Assembly (NCBI GenBank): GCA_039621445.1 | Contig: CP154955.1 | Location: 43,857,540 to 43,921,539, forward strand | Direction: 5' to 3' | Origin: Euglena gracilis | Taxonomy: Eukaryota > Euglenida > Euglenophyceae > Euglenales | DNA length: 64,000 nt | Part shown: piece by piece, positions 46,592 to 58,239 of the stretch | Position numbering within the stretch: position 1 is the first letter of the stretch | How the letters are laid out: each line of letters begins with the position of its first letter | The notes under the pieces: generated by a model | What the model was told of the DNA's origin: nothing | Seen by the model: the letters and a program-made list of their open reading frames with translations, nothing else | Database searches by the model: none | Position numbers and translations under genes: made by a program

Positions 46592-46867
46592 GGCAGCTCC
46601 CAACCATATGGCCCCCCCAGGGGGGGGGCAGATTGTTGGGAGAGGGGGGGGGTGGAGTTTGTTGCGTTAATGATGGAGTAGGGTTAGGTGCGCGACTTAG
46701 GCTTAGGGTTAGGCCTAACTTGTACACCGAACACCCGTCTATAAGTTAGGCCTAACCCTAACCCTAAATCGCGCACCTAACCCTACTCCATCATCAACGC
46801 AAAAAAAATTGCCTTGACCCCCCCTCCCAACTATATGCTCCCCCCTGGGGGGGCCATATAGTTGGGG
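46592..46867. mobile_element. Foldback element, family A, copy 3 (right end truncated)
   Basis: The left end GGCAGCTCCCAACCATATG is intact. The right end stops after ATATAGTTGGGG, where an ATGT/CTGT microsatellite begins, so the terminal GCTGCC is missing. The core TTAGG...CCTAACCC palindrome is preserved. Confidence 0.8.
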
Positions 46868-47165
46868 TCTATCTGTCTGTCTGTCTGTCTGTCTGTATGT
46901 ATGTATGTATGTATGTATGTATGTATGTATGTATGTATGTATGTATGTATGTATGTATGTATGTATGTATGTATGTATGTATGTATGTATGTATGTATGT
47001 ATGTATGTATGTATGTATGTATGTATGTATGTATGTATGTATGTATGTATGTGTGTGTGTGTATGTATGTATGTATGTATGTATGTATGTATGTATGTAT
47101 GCATGCATGTATGTATGTTTGTATGTAGGTAGGTAGGTAGGTAGGTAGGTAGGTATGCATGCATG
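46868..47165 (+). repeat. CTGT/ATGT tetranucleotide microsatellite
   Basis: CTGT units (46868-46893), then about 55 ATGT units, then TAGG and ATGC units to 47170. Long frames of repeated Met-Tyr-Val-Cys are an artefact of the tetranucleotide. Confidence 0.97.
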
Positions 47166-48903
47166 CATGCATATGTGCAGCCGTATTCTAAATGCCTCCG
47201 CCCGGGGGGGGGGCGTTTAAAGCATCCAGGTTGTTCGTATGGGTGACCCCCATGTGCGCATTTTTGAAGCCATTGCTTGGCTGGCTGGAGCAGGAGGGGA
47301 AAAGCGCTGGGCATCCACAAGAGTAAACCCCCCCTCCAAAAATAAGACCCGGGTCTTATTTTTGGGTCCGTTGCTGGAAACCTATATTATTATATACATT
47401 ATATTATAATAATATAATATATAAAATACTATATAATATGTAAATTTATATAAAAATATAAATAAAATTAAAATACGGTATAAAACATTTAGTGTTCAAT
47501 AACCACGGCAGGGGCGCTGTTGTTATTTTTGTGTAGCAGTTTGTTTTTCAGACGTGTTCAATGTAATTTCAGGCTCTGGTTTTTGACGTAGAGGTTGGAA
47601 CGTCTGTTCGGGACTGAGGTCACCTGGGATCGGGTTGGCCAATCAGACAACCCCCCCTGTCACCTGGTGGGGTCGGCCATGCCTTTCAATTCAGCCTGAG
47701 TTTGATTGACATAATTTTTAGTGTATTCCCACTTGGAAGAAAAGGGGGAGATTTTTTTGCAAAATGAAAATAAAGAAATTGGTGCTTGCTAGGAAAACCG
47801 GAAGCTGAACTCCAGCAAAATTACCGACTCCAGTTGAACAAGCATCGTCGTGTCAAATTTTGCGATAACATCACCAACTCCATCTCTTGGTCCTCTTTTC
47901 CTCAAGGTTTTGGGCACCCAGCCCCCAATTTTTTTTCAGTCCAAGCCAGTCCAGCCTGGCAGCGGTCCCAACTTTATTTGGGGGATCCCCAAGAGCACGC
48001 GTTGGGGAAAACGCGGCTGGCTGGCTGGCCTCCCCCTCCCTGGTCCCAGGGCTGGAATAAGAACTGGGAAGAAGAGTGAAGTGGGTTCCCAAAAATAACT
48101 GCAAAAATATGCAAAAAAAATTTCACCAAAATTTTTCCCTGGCCAGCCCAATTTCAACCGTTTGATACATTTTTGGGGCCATCTATGCATACCCGAAAGC
48201 GAAAGTATTCGCCACCGTGCAGCACCCTTTGGGTGGATGCAAAACAACTGATGAAAATAGCTCGTTAATGGGGGAGGGTTCCGAGGCTGGAAATGGATTG
48301 CTGGCTGGACCCCCCCCCCCTGGATTTCAGCCAAAGGGGCGCCCTGATTGTGACGCAGACGTTGTGAACCAATAATCGTTTTTTTTTGTTGATCTCGCTC
48401 AGATGCATTCATGTCTCCCCAAAATCCCCTCGGATAAAGAAAGGGAGATATTGAACAAAGAGGGAACAAAATGAATCACAACTTTTGTTGTGTGGATGGT
48501 ATCATTCCTCAGCCCAGCAGGGACTGTGGCTCGCACTTGCTGGGTGGCCCAGACAGAGTTCACAAATGGTGACCTGAAGCAGCTCCGCCCATACCAAAAA
48601 AAGGAAAAAACAGTTTACTAACCCCGCTCCATTCTGCATAGGAATGAGAGACGCTTTCATTCCCAACAGATTCACCGGAAGGCTGTGAGTGATTCTGGGC
48701 GGATTTTGACCAACAATTCCTTTACTTGTCCCCCCCCCCCATTTGCTGACCAACCCAAACACTTTTTTCTCATCAAATTATCGCCCATCGGGCGGCTGTG
48801 CCTCCCTGCCCAGGCACCCCACGGCATTCCATCCCCCCCCCCGGCGGTTGGTCACGTTCACACTCCTCCTCCCCCGGGGACTTCCCTCGGCCTCCGTCCC
48901 CAG
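47166..48903. other. Region upstream of the unidentified gene, no supported exon
   Basis: Contains a C-run/G-run hairpin at about 47195-47225 like the foldback termini, AT-rich sequence 47380-47490, and an inverted pair TTATTTTTGG/CCAAAAATAAGACC near 47335-47365. Earlier exons of the 48904 gene probably lie here or further left but cannot be recognised. Confidence 0.4.
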
Positions 48904-51239
48904 GTGGTGTACGACAGCCACGCCACGACGCCCGCCATCCTGGAGAAGACGGCCCGCCTGACGCTGCTGGACGCGGAGGGCACGCGGCCCTTCCAGAGGT
49001 TTTCTTGCGGTTGGTGTTTGGGGTCCCGCCCCCCCCCCCCCCCAGAGGGGGAGGTCCAGGGACTTGTGACCCCCCGAATATAAAGCCCCCCTGGCTTTGT
49101 ATGTGGGGTTTCAACACGCTCAGGGGGGGATGTTAAATTTGTGGGGAATCAAATTTTTTTGGGTGGCTTCTATCACCTTCGGCGGCTTTTAATTATGGCC
49201 AAATACCAATTTTATGCCAAATTTCCATTGTGTACCTCCTATTTTTCCCAATAATCGACAATTATTATCCAAATTGGAGCATTTTTGGTGAAAAAAAATA
49301 TTGTATCCACCCAAAAATTTGACACCAGCGTCTGGCTCCCAGTCAGGGGGGGGAGGCTTTCTATTTTAGGCAGCAAAAGCAAACTCCTGGGGGGCTTAAT
49401 ATTTGGGGGGGGGTAGGTCGTAGGAGGGGTCCCGACCCAGGGTAGGAGGGTCGGGACCCCCTGCCCAGTGAGGTGGTGGGGGATCCCCCCCAGATGTGGG
49501 GACGGGGGTCCGGACCCCCCACCACCCATCCTCGACAGATTCCAAAAATAGCGAAAAGTTTTCCTCTGGGGCTGCGCACCGGAGAATGAGCAAAAAGCAC
49601 CCCTTTTTCCTCACTTTTGAGTATATTGCCCATTTTTTGATGTTTTGATGTTTTCCGCGTTAATAATGTTCAAAAATTTCAAAAAACATGAGCATTTATG
49701 GATTCAATTTCATGGAAAATAAATTTTTTGAACAATTTTTGTCGATTTCCAGCCCTTTGTCCATCCATAAAACCAAAAATTTTCCGGGCCCCCTTCAGTT
49801 TCGAGGTGAGGGGGTCTGACCCACCAACCCCCTAGACCGACCCACCCCTCAAGGCTTCCCATCTTTCCCTGGGAGGTCGGCCGGAGGGGGTATCCCCTGG
49901 ACAGGGCTTCTTCCGTTTTTGGGACCCAAACAAAATAGGTCCCTCCCCAAAAATGGATCCCTCCCCCAGAGGGTGGGTGGGTGTTGTTGTGGGTGGGTGG
50001 GTGGGTGGGTGGGTGGGTGGGTGGGTGCCGACCCCCCCCCCCGCCGGGTCCGAAGAATAGAGCCTCTGGGCCCTTCGCGCTGGGCCCGCCGGAGGCGCAG
50101 AAGGTCTCCCTGCAGTGGTCACCGCTGCGGAAACTGCTGGAGGACGTCGAGGTCGGGGGCCGCATCCAGGGCTCCGCCGCGTACGTTACCCGCGCCTCGC
50201 GCACCGTTGGGGGTGGCTGCCGCACACCGTAACGGCTGACAAATGGGTTCCGGCATCCCCATGTTTTTCGACCAACCAGGAAAGGAATGATGTGTTCAAA
50301 ACATCATTCGCTTCCTAGCAGGACACTGGAAGCGTTCAGCGCTAAAGTTCATGGTGGGCCCATGGGAAGTACCTGGCCCAAGCCTGGGGTCAAACAACAG
50401 GGGCTGAAAGCGGGACCAAAATTTCTTTCGATCAGGGAATTTCTTAAGGACCCCGGGGGGGGGGGGTCTAACCTCGGCTGGAAGAAGGTGCTGGCTGGAA
50501 AAAAAGGTGTTGGCCGGAGCCCCCCAGGGTGGGGGGGTGGGGGATCCATGGAGATGGTTCGAACCCGGCTGCCGGGCTGGACCTGGCCGGGACCCCCCAA
50601 AAAAACCAGGCCAAGAAGCCCAAATCCAGCTGGTGAAAAAGTACAAAAAAATGGTCATTTTTGGGCCATTTTGCACTTTTTTTTCTCGAAATTTTCGGTG
50701 CTTTGTGCCGAGTTTTTTTCGGTCCAGCCCAGCTTCACCGGGCTGCAAACACCTTATTCCCACTCACCCCCCCCCCAGGGGTCTGCAGCCCAGCTGGGAG
50801 GTGCTGGCTTGAAAAAAGGTGCTGGCTGGAAAAAAAGGTACTGGCTGGCTGGACCTACCCCCAGGTTGGGTGGGGTTCAGCTTAGGAAATTCCCTCCCCA
50901 AGACTGTGGTTGAAGTTGCACGTTTGAGGTTGTATGTGAGGAGGTTGCCTGGGATAGGAGTCGTTCTTCTTCTCGCTTTCGATGGAACATCTAAATTTGA
51001 GAGGAATGGATAACAACACACGCCTTTGATTTCATTTTTACTTCAGCAGTGCAGCTTTCGTCGGCATTGATTTAGGGATGTGGCTCACCTGAAAAATGCT
51101 TTGCAAAAAGTTATGGTGTGCGGGAATATCTTTTATGAATATTTAGATGTGGACTCATAATACAGCCATCGTTATCTGCAACGTTGAACATGCATCTCCA
51201 GCAACAAACCGGCAGGCTGGCCGGTCCCCCCCGCCCCCG

Positions 51240-51280
<41 letters not shown>

Positions 51281-51434
51281 CCGCCTCAGGTACTGCGCCC
51301 ACCTCAACTCGTACTGCTACGGCTACGGGACGTACGAGGACGTGTGCCAGGACGCGGCGGGGCTGGCGTCGGACGACAGCCGCATCCTCTTCAACCTGTG
51401 GGAACAGCGGCGAAACACCGCCTCCACGCCGTAG
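48904..51434 (+). CDS. Unidentified protein, last three exons
   Basis: Exons: 48904-48990 (acceptor CCCCAG), 50074-50163, 51225-51434 (stop TAG), all phase 0. Reads VVYDSHATTPAILEKTARLT, LLDAEGTRP, FALGPPEAQKVSLQWSPLRK, LLEDVEVGGR, a run of about 17 Pro, then RRLRYCAHLNSYCYGYGTYE, DVCQDAAGLASDDSRILFNL and WEQRRNTASTP. High third-position GC and a tight splice fit (CCAGAGG pairs with CCTCTGG across the first intron) support it as coding. I do not recognise the family. The Cys/Tyr-rich segment is distinctive. The 5' part is not found. Confidence 0.6.
48991..50073 (+). other. Nonconventional intron (unidentified gene)
   Basis: Begins TTCCAGAGG and ends CCTCTGGGCCC, seven bases perfectly paired. 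It contains GT/GGTGGG microsatellite 49970-50030 and GGGTCCGGACCCCC-type inverted repeats at 49410-49520. Confidence 0.75.
50164..51224 (+). other. Nonconventional intron (unidentified gene) with a foldback-like region
   Basis: Begins ATCCAGGGC and ends CTGGCCGG. From 50440 to 50890 there are inverted GGTGCTGGCTGGAAAAAA units, poly-G/C tracts and a TTTTCGGTGCTTTGTGCCGA hairpin, consistent with another foldback element whose exact ends are unclear. Confidence 0.55.
51240..51280 (+). repeat. Poly-C tract encoding polyproline
   Basis: About 38-40 consecutive C within the last exon of the unidentified gene. In the chosen frame it gives a long Pro run. Length errors here would shift the frame of everything downstream. 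Confidence 0.85.
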
Positions 51435-53641
51435 CGGTGCGGCGCTCTCCCCGGCGCCACACCCACACACACGCTCGCCCACCCACAGCCGCATCGAACC
51501 CCGGCCTCTGTGTAGGGGGTCCGGAAACACGCACCGTTGCTTCGTTGCGGTCTCGCCAGACACGCCTCTGCGACAGACGGAATTTTATTAGCAAACATTT
51601 GAAAAGGCCGTTTTGGAACGGGGTGGCCGATCGGGGTGGTGGCTGGCTGGCTTCAAGATTGATTGTTTGGTTTTTCTTACTCAAAGCTTGGGGGTTTGGA
51701 ATGGCTGACTGGCTTTCTGCCTGGGGTGTCATCAGTGTCCATCAGCATATGCGGTGTTGGATGCAAGTCATACTCTTCTTGATCATTTTTAATTTCAAGT
51801 TTTTTTAGTTAAACCTAATCTGCCTTTTCCAACTGGATTTCAACCATTTTGATGGATGGAAAGGTTCTAAGCAATGGTGTGCTGGAAGTCATTGGCTGTC
51901 TCCCCTGGCCAGAGGTCTTTCCCCCAGCGTCAGCAGCTGTTTGCGTTTCCCTGCTTGGCAAGGTTGTGATGCCGTCATGACAACCATTGCTGGAAACAAA
52001 GACCCCTTTGAGCACACCCTCAGTTTGCCTGTTCCCTTCGCGGTGTGTTGCATGCCTTTCCTTGGCTTCGATTACTGCAGCACCTGGCTCGCTGTGAGTG
52101 AGTGGCTCTGCTTATCCATGTCACCCCATTTGCTCAAAAGGTTATTTGTTTTTCAACACGTCAGTACCGGCTCCGTAATGAATGGCCTCCTGAATGCCCT
52201 CTGCTCCATTTAGACCCCTGAGGACCGCTGTCGGGAATGGACACCCGCTTCCTCTGGATGACCCTTTGGGAACCTTTTTGGAGGAAACGGGCAACGGTAA
52301 GTGGTACATCGCCACTCGGCGCAATGACACAGGTCCGGGATCCTTATGAAGATAAGGAGTGCTTGCAAATGCCCCAGTGTTCGATGCATTAGGATTTTCA
52401 TCCGGACACTTATTTGGAAATACAGGGGTTAATTCGGACAGTTGGCTGAAACATGAGGGTTGGGAGTGGTTTACCATGCCCAGTTTTTTTTCTTCAGAAA
52501 TTGATCATTTTATGGTTATATGCTCGACATCTCCCTGGTTTATGAAATATTACTTTGATGCACAACTTTTGATCGGGAAAGATGAGGGATGTGGAGGATT
52601 TATGAGAGCACCCTCCCTATTTTTTCTTCTGTGTAAGAATTCTTGGGGGCTCTCAAAAAGGGGTATAATAATCTGGCAAAATAATATGTGACAGAATCAA
52701 CTTCTGACAAAACGAAGTTCTGGAAAAGTTAAACCAGCGTCCCACCTCTGGGGCCATCGTGTTGCAGTTTCCCAACTGCTTCTCTGCTGCTCTGACCATC
52801 TCTGCTGTTCGCGGGTCTGCCTCCATCTCGCCCCCTGGTACCGCATTGACGCGCCGCAGTGGCCCGTGTAGCATCCGGCGCGCGGGTCCTGCAGTGGCGC
52901 GGATGACAGCTGGGTGGGCGGGCCCAGGCACCGGGAGGGCCCAATTGTCAGGCTCCCGCAGGCTGGTGTGACGGTCAAAGGAATCACAACTGTGGAGGGG
53001 CTATGGGAAGTATGGGTGAACAAGGCTGGGGATATTTAATTTTGGCCAATGTGAAATTTCTGAGAAATTATCTAACTACAGCTTAAGACCAAGGTTTCAC
53101 CAAGGGTTTAACGAAGGTTAGCTTTCCACAATATTTTTTCGCCAAATTTTTGGGGGCCGAGCAGCCTATTTAAACTTCAATATTTTGACATTTCAGCGGA
53201 AAAAAACTTACAAAATGTTTTTATTACCGATTCTCATAAAAATAAAAAGGGTTAAAATTCATATTGGGGGTGTCTTAAGACCTGAGACGGCGGGCTAGAA
53301 AATGGGGGTAAATCATCTGTACGCTAAACGTTGCACAGGAAATGTAGTAGCTGGGATAACACCCTTGGACTTGCTTTCAGTTTTTGAAACTGATGTTTGA
53401 CATAGTGTGGAAAAATGCTGACAGTTGAATTACAATCATTCCCTTAATTACATTTGAAAAACGTATCAAATATATGCAGATTCGGTTAAAAAAAAAACTG
53501 ATGAAAAGGTGCTTGCTGCAAAGAAGAATGGATAAGAAAGGGGGGGGGAGGATTATAAAAGCATCCATAAACGGAATATTTTTTGTAATTTCACCTGAAG
53601 GTTCCTTATTGTGGTCTGCTCATCTTTCATGGATTTCGTTA
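51435..53641. other. Intergenic region, no supported gene
   Basis: Mostly AT-rich. A GC-rich island at about 52730-52980 is open on both strands but shows no conserved motif. Confidence 0.4.
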
Positions 53642-53726
53642 TCAAAAATGCTTGATTTCATCATAGTTCCCTGAAGAGAAAAAAACAACTGAAATATTTT
53701 GGGTTTCCCGGTGGTACTCACGCCTG

Positions 53727-54013
53727 GGCCTGGGACCAACAGGTGCCGGAGATGGACGCCGTGCTTCCCGCAAAGCTTCCTTTAGCCCTTGGCTGACTGA
53801 CCGGTGAAGCTTTGCCTCTGCGCTCAGGTGGTCCGACTCCGTGCAGCGTGCAGCGAGTCTCCGGGTGGTTGATGAGATTGGTGAGGGATTCAGTTTGTTG
53901 ATGTCAGTCCTGCAGCTCGTTTCAAAGGAGTCCATTGCAATGCTCATCGACCTCTTTTGTGTTTTGAGAGGGCGGTTCTCAAGCTGTTGCATTGCTTTTG
54001 CCATTTTCGACTT
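53727..54013 (-). CDS. Candidate single exon on the minus strand
   Basis: An open frame starting MAKAMQQLENRPLKTQKRSM, continuing through SIAMDSFETSCRTDINKL to SQGLKEALREARRPSPAPVG, ends at a strong donor (AGGC|GTGAGT). It is charged, helical-looking and without domain hits I can name. No neighbouring exon was found, so it may be spurious. Confidence 0.3.
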
Positions 54014-54061
54014 ACTTTGTCCCAAATGACACAGTACATTTTCGGAAAAATACACTTTCAA

Positions 54062-57000
54062 AATACACTTGCTCTTTCTTCTTCTGCTTTACCACATCCA
54101 AATGCCCAAACATTGAAACTTCGACAAATTTACTCGGGGCCAGAAGTCAACGAAATTGTTCGCATTCCCTGACAGCGAGGAGGGGTGTCCAAGATAACTG
54201 ACAAAAGCAGCAATTTTCATTTAGCACATGAGTCAAATACCAAACCACCAACCCAGCATTTATTCTCTTTCCCATGGTGCGTCATCAATCACAATTAGAC
54301 TGCACCTTTGCAACTTATACCATTTGTTACTTTCTGAGATCCCTGCTTTTGTGGTACATTGCTTCCCATCCAATGTTTTTTTTTTGCTTTCTCTTTCGTT
54401 GAAATTGACGCAGCACTGGCATGTTTGCCCGCGACTTTTCCAGGTCACACGTTTTACACGTCACACCAATCATTCATTTTAACGTCACACCTCTTTTCCA
54501 AGAGTATTCAGACCGTTTACTCACCTGGACGTTTGTTCTGATCTTACACCTCAAAGCTTGTCCCATGTGCTTTCATCAAACTTGTTCCACAGCCCACCCA
54601 ACACAAGGCAGTCGAACCAAGCAAGGAGATTGTTAGCCTGTCACAGCAGGTCCCCTCTCCTGACACTAATCCGGCTTCTGGTGCTGTACATAACACCGTG
54701 GCGTGCATCCCCTTGGTGTGCCCCTTCCTTTTCTCTTCCCCTCTCCTTTGCCAATGCTTCTTCCACAGCCCCAGGAATCACCCCTCAAAAGTTTAATTTG
54801 TTTAATTATTTTATCCATTTTTTTTAGGAGGAGGAATTCTAAATTGGACATGATTTTGTGTTAACACACCCATTTGCAATTTGATGATTATTGATGGCAC
54901 CTCTATCCCTGGTTATTGAATATTTAACACCTCCATTCTGCTCCGATTTCAGGACCAACTTAATTTTAAGGCACAAACTGACAGCACCCCAAGGGAAGAT
55001 ACCTGATTCAGATCCGACCACCTGGGGGGGGGGGTCGCCCGACAGCCTCTCCGGCACCTCATGGGCGTGTCAGTTGTTTTTTTTGCGTGAGACCTCAACT
55101 CTCATCGACCCCCACGGCTTTCCTCGGTTCATTTCCCCGTGGTTCCCCGGGGTAGGCCTTGGGGCTGTGCCGGTGTTGCGCGGCTGCCGCTGCTGTGCCT
55201 GTGGTCCAGGCGGCTGTAGCTGCGCGTGGTGTGTGATCCCCTGCCAGGAATGCTGGAACCCAAGGCTACCGTTGGGCCTTGGCCGGCAGAGCTCTGGCAG
55301 ACCGACCTCGTCTGTTCCCCTGCCAGGCCTCCACTCTGCCCTTCGCTTTCTGTCCACATACCCATCCAGGGGGGGATGCTTTTTTCACCCGCGATTTGAC
55401 GACTTTTGTGCTTTTTTTTTCAGGTTTTCCAAAAATGCACATTTTTCGATTTTTTGTGCATTCTTTCGCTTTTTTTAGCACCTCTTTTGCCTTTTTTTGG
55501 TGCAATTTTTTTTACCTTTTTTTTCGCACCTTTTGATATCTTTGCCCATTTTTTAGCAGTTTTTTTTGAAAATTTTATTTTTTTTAAAAATGGAATTTTC
55601 CTCACAATTCCAATCAATTTGTATATTTGGTGCTTTTTTTTGCATGTTTTTTGGGGCATTTTTTCATTTTCGTGGTTTTCTGACTTTTCTCTTGCATTTC
55701 GCACTTTTTGTGCATTTTTTCCCGGAAACGTTTTTTTGCGCTCTTTTGCACTTTTTTGCGCAATTATTTTTTTCAAGATCGGGCTGGCGCATTTCTCCCC
55801 CGTCTCTCTCACAGCTGCATCCAGACCCACTGGAAACAATTTTCTGATTCTTTTGGTACGCTGCACGAGGAATCCTGATTATTGATTATTGATTATTGAC
55901 ACAAGGATTCGGAAAATTTTCAGCACAGCTTTCCGTCTCCTGCGTTTGAGCAGCTTTTCAGGGTCAGTTGATATGAGGGCGCAGATTACCCGCCTCCCCC
56001 TTGTCTGAGCACCAGCCTTGTCTAAGCCCCCGATTCTTACCCATCTTTTCAAAGGTCTTCATCCACGCTATTTCTGCATCCGGGGACAGTGGATGCCATG
56101 GCAGGTGAGGCCTGCCCACACCCATCCATGCTGTGCTTTGCCCAATTCGTCCCCCTTGAGTGAGCCTTACAAGGCCGTGCTTCGGTTGGCACCGACTCCA
56201 AATTCAAGGGGCAGGGCGTTTCATTTGTTTTGTTTATTGTTTGGATGCGTTTATTTTTGCGCAAATTGCCGAAATCCTTGACATGGAAATTTTGGCCCCC
56301 AAGGTTGGTCCCCCGGCCTTACCTTCAATCATGGCCCGGGAAGGTTGTCCTCACCTTCAAGCGCCTGGGGGGGGGGTATTGGCGGAACAGCAAGCGTGGC
56401 ATGAATGAAGGAACAACTGAAGGAATGAAGAGGTGGCCTGGGATTTGGACCGGGAGGCTTCACCGGGAGTTGCCACCCAGGCGAGGAGCGGCTGACTTGT
56501 TGGATGGCACTTCCCGGGCTGGCTATGTGCTGGGTCGCATTTATGGGTCCGCAAGCCGACCACCTTCATGGAGAGTTGGGTGGAGGCCACGTTTTCAATC
56601 CATTTTTTGGGGGGCCGTTGTTGAAAGGACCAGCGCCTGCCTGCTGGAAGCTTCTTCCTCACCAAAAAAAAAACTGTTGAGGGAATTTTCCGGAATTTCT
56701 CGGAATTTGTTGGGATTTATCACTGGAGGGGTTTGACCTCATACAATGTGAACAGCGGCTCAACCCAGCCCAAGATCATGTTCGGTTGAACAGTGCAAAT
56801 TTGGACTAGCTGCCCACTAGGGAGAAATGCGAAGCTTGTAGCAAAAGGCTGATCAAAATCAAAGCCAAATCTTTTTGCATTTATTGAGTATCCTGGAAGG
56901 CACCGCGTATGCAGGGGTCAAACAAATCTAGGATGGGCAAGGGATAAATCACAAAGAAACAAAACAGGCAGAGGCAATATTCAATAAGACTGGTCTTGGG

Positions 57001-58200
57001 AAGTTAAAGAGCTGTTTAGACAACGATCATATTTCAACAGTATCACCAATGACATGGCAGGTAAATTTGGATATTGTAGCCTGCGAGCAAAACAAGAAAC
57101 CCAGAAAAATGAGATATGAGGGGGAAATGTTATTCCGAAGTGGATATGCCAAATGCACCAGGAAATACCGAAATGAGAATCACCTGTGTGTGAAAACTCT
57201 CAAACTTGATGATGCGCGAAAAGATGGCCGAAGTTGCCCAGATTGGAATGTCTTGGTTTATTGTTTGGACAAACGCTTTTCTCTCGTTTTTTTTTGTTTT
57301 TCTTTATTGACTTCGCATGTTCTCAGAATGAAAACGGAGTTTCAAACAATACAATTGAGACATAATATTGGATGGTTGCCTTCCGGAGGTGGAGGAGCCG
57401 ACAAATCCCTGCAAATCTTGACAAATCGTTGAAGTGGCACAGCGTGTCGCTGACACATCCCCTGTGTTAAGTGTTCATTCCCGCACAAAAGAGGGTTTTC
57501 CCGGTCGTTTATTTTCCTCTTAACTCATGGATCAGGGACTGTACCAGTACCTTGTCAGAGAAGCATGTTGGTGATGGCAGCACTCACCTCCTCCCCAAAG
57601 TTAATTCAAAACCAAGAGAAGTTCGTCCACCTGATATAGAGAAGTTACGCTTCTGCATCATGCAATCTTGGTGGCACTCTAACAAAATCAGCCAAAAAAG
57701 CACACAACAAAAACATCGTTTCCACCTTGGCACGCAGCTGGAGGAAAATGTTTTTCAGTCAGGGCACCCCAGACCCCCTCCCGAGGGGTGTAGATGGTAG
57801 CTTTTTTTCCAGTGTCTAGCAAAACGGCTAGGCAGCAAACCCCCCGGGGCTTGAAGCGAACGCCTGACGCCGATGCTTTTTGCTTTTTTACTCCCTAGAC
57901 GGCCTAAGTGGCACTCAAAGGTTTTTTGCCGATTTGGGCACAACTGCACGCAAACTTGCGACGCATCTGCGTGCTTTCGTTTTCCATGTTTGGAACTCCG
58001 GCCGGCAGTGACCCGCAGACTTGTTGCAAGCGAATGGCTGTGGTGTATTAGGGTGTGAACCTTGAGAACTGCCTCCGATTGATATGTTTTAACGCGTAAA
58101 ACAGGTCGGCTCGGGTTTGAAACTTTGGCCAGCGAAAGTGAAATTGGAAAATAATTTGTGGCTCTGCGGCTTTGTGGCGCTGCCCGGTGGCTGAGGGCCA
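54062..58200. other. Long region without supported genes
   Basis: Contains poly-T rich stretches at 55390-55770 (repeated CTTTTTTGCAC-like units), short inverted repeats and several open frames with near-random codon composition. No RNA gene or conserved domain recognised. Confidence 0.4.
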
Positions 58201-58239
58201 GATGTCAGCGGCAAAAGACGGGTCTTCAGTGGCCGGGAT

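Noticed and set aside
46831-47172. Several long frames of repeated Met-Tyr-Val-Cys or Ile-His-Thr-Tyr
   Set aside because: Pure translation of the ATGT microsatellite.
55406-55885. Phe-rich open frame resembling membrane segments
   Set aside because: Simple translation of poly-T rich DNA; the opposite strand is equally open and Lys-rich.
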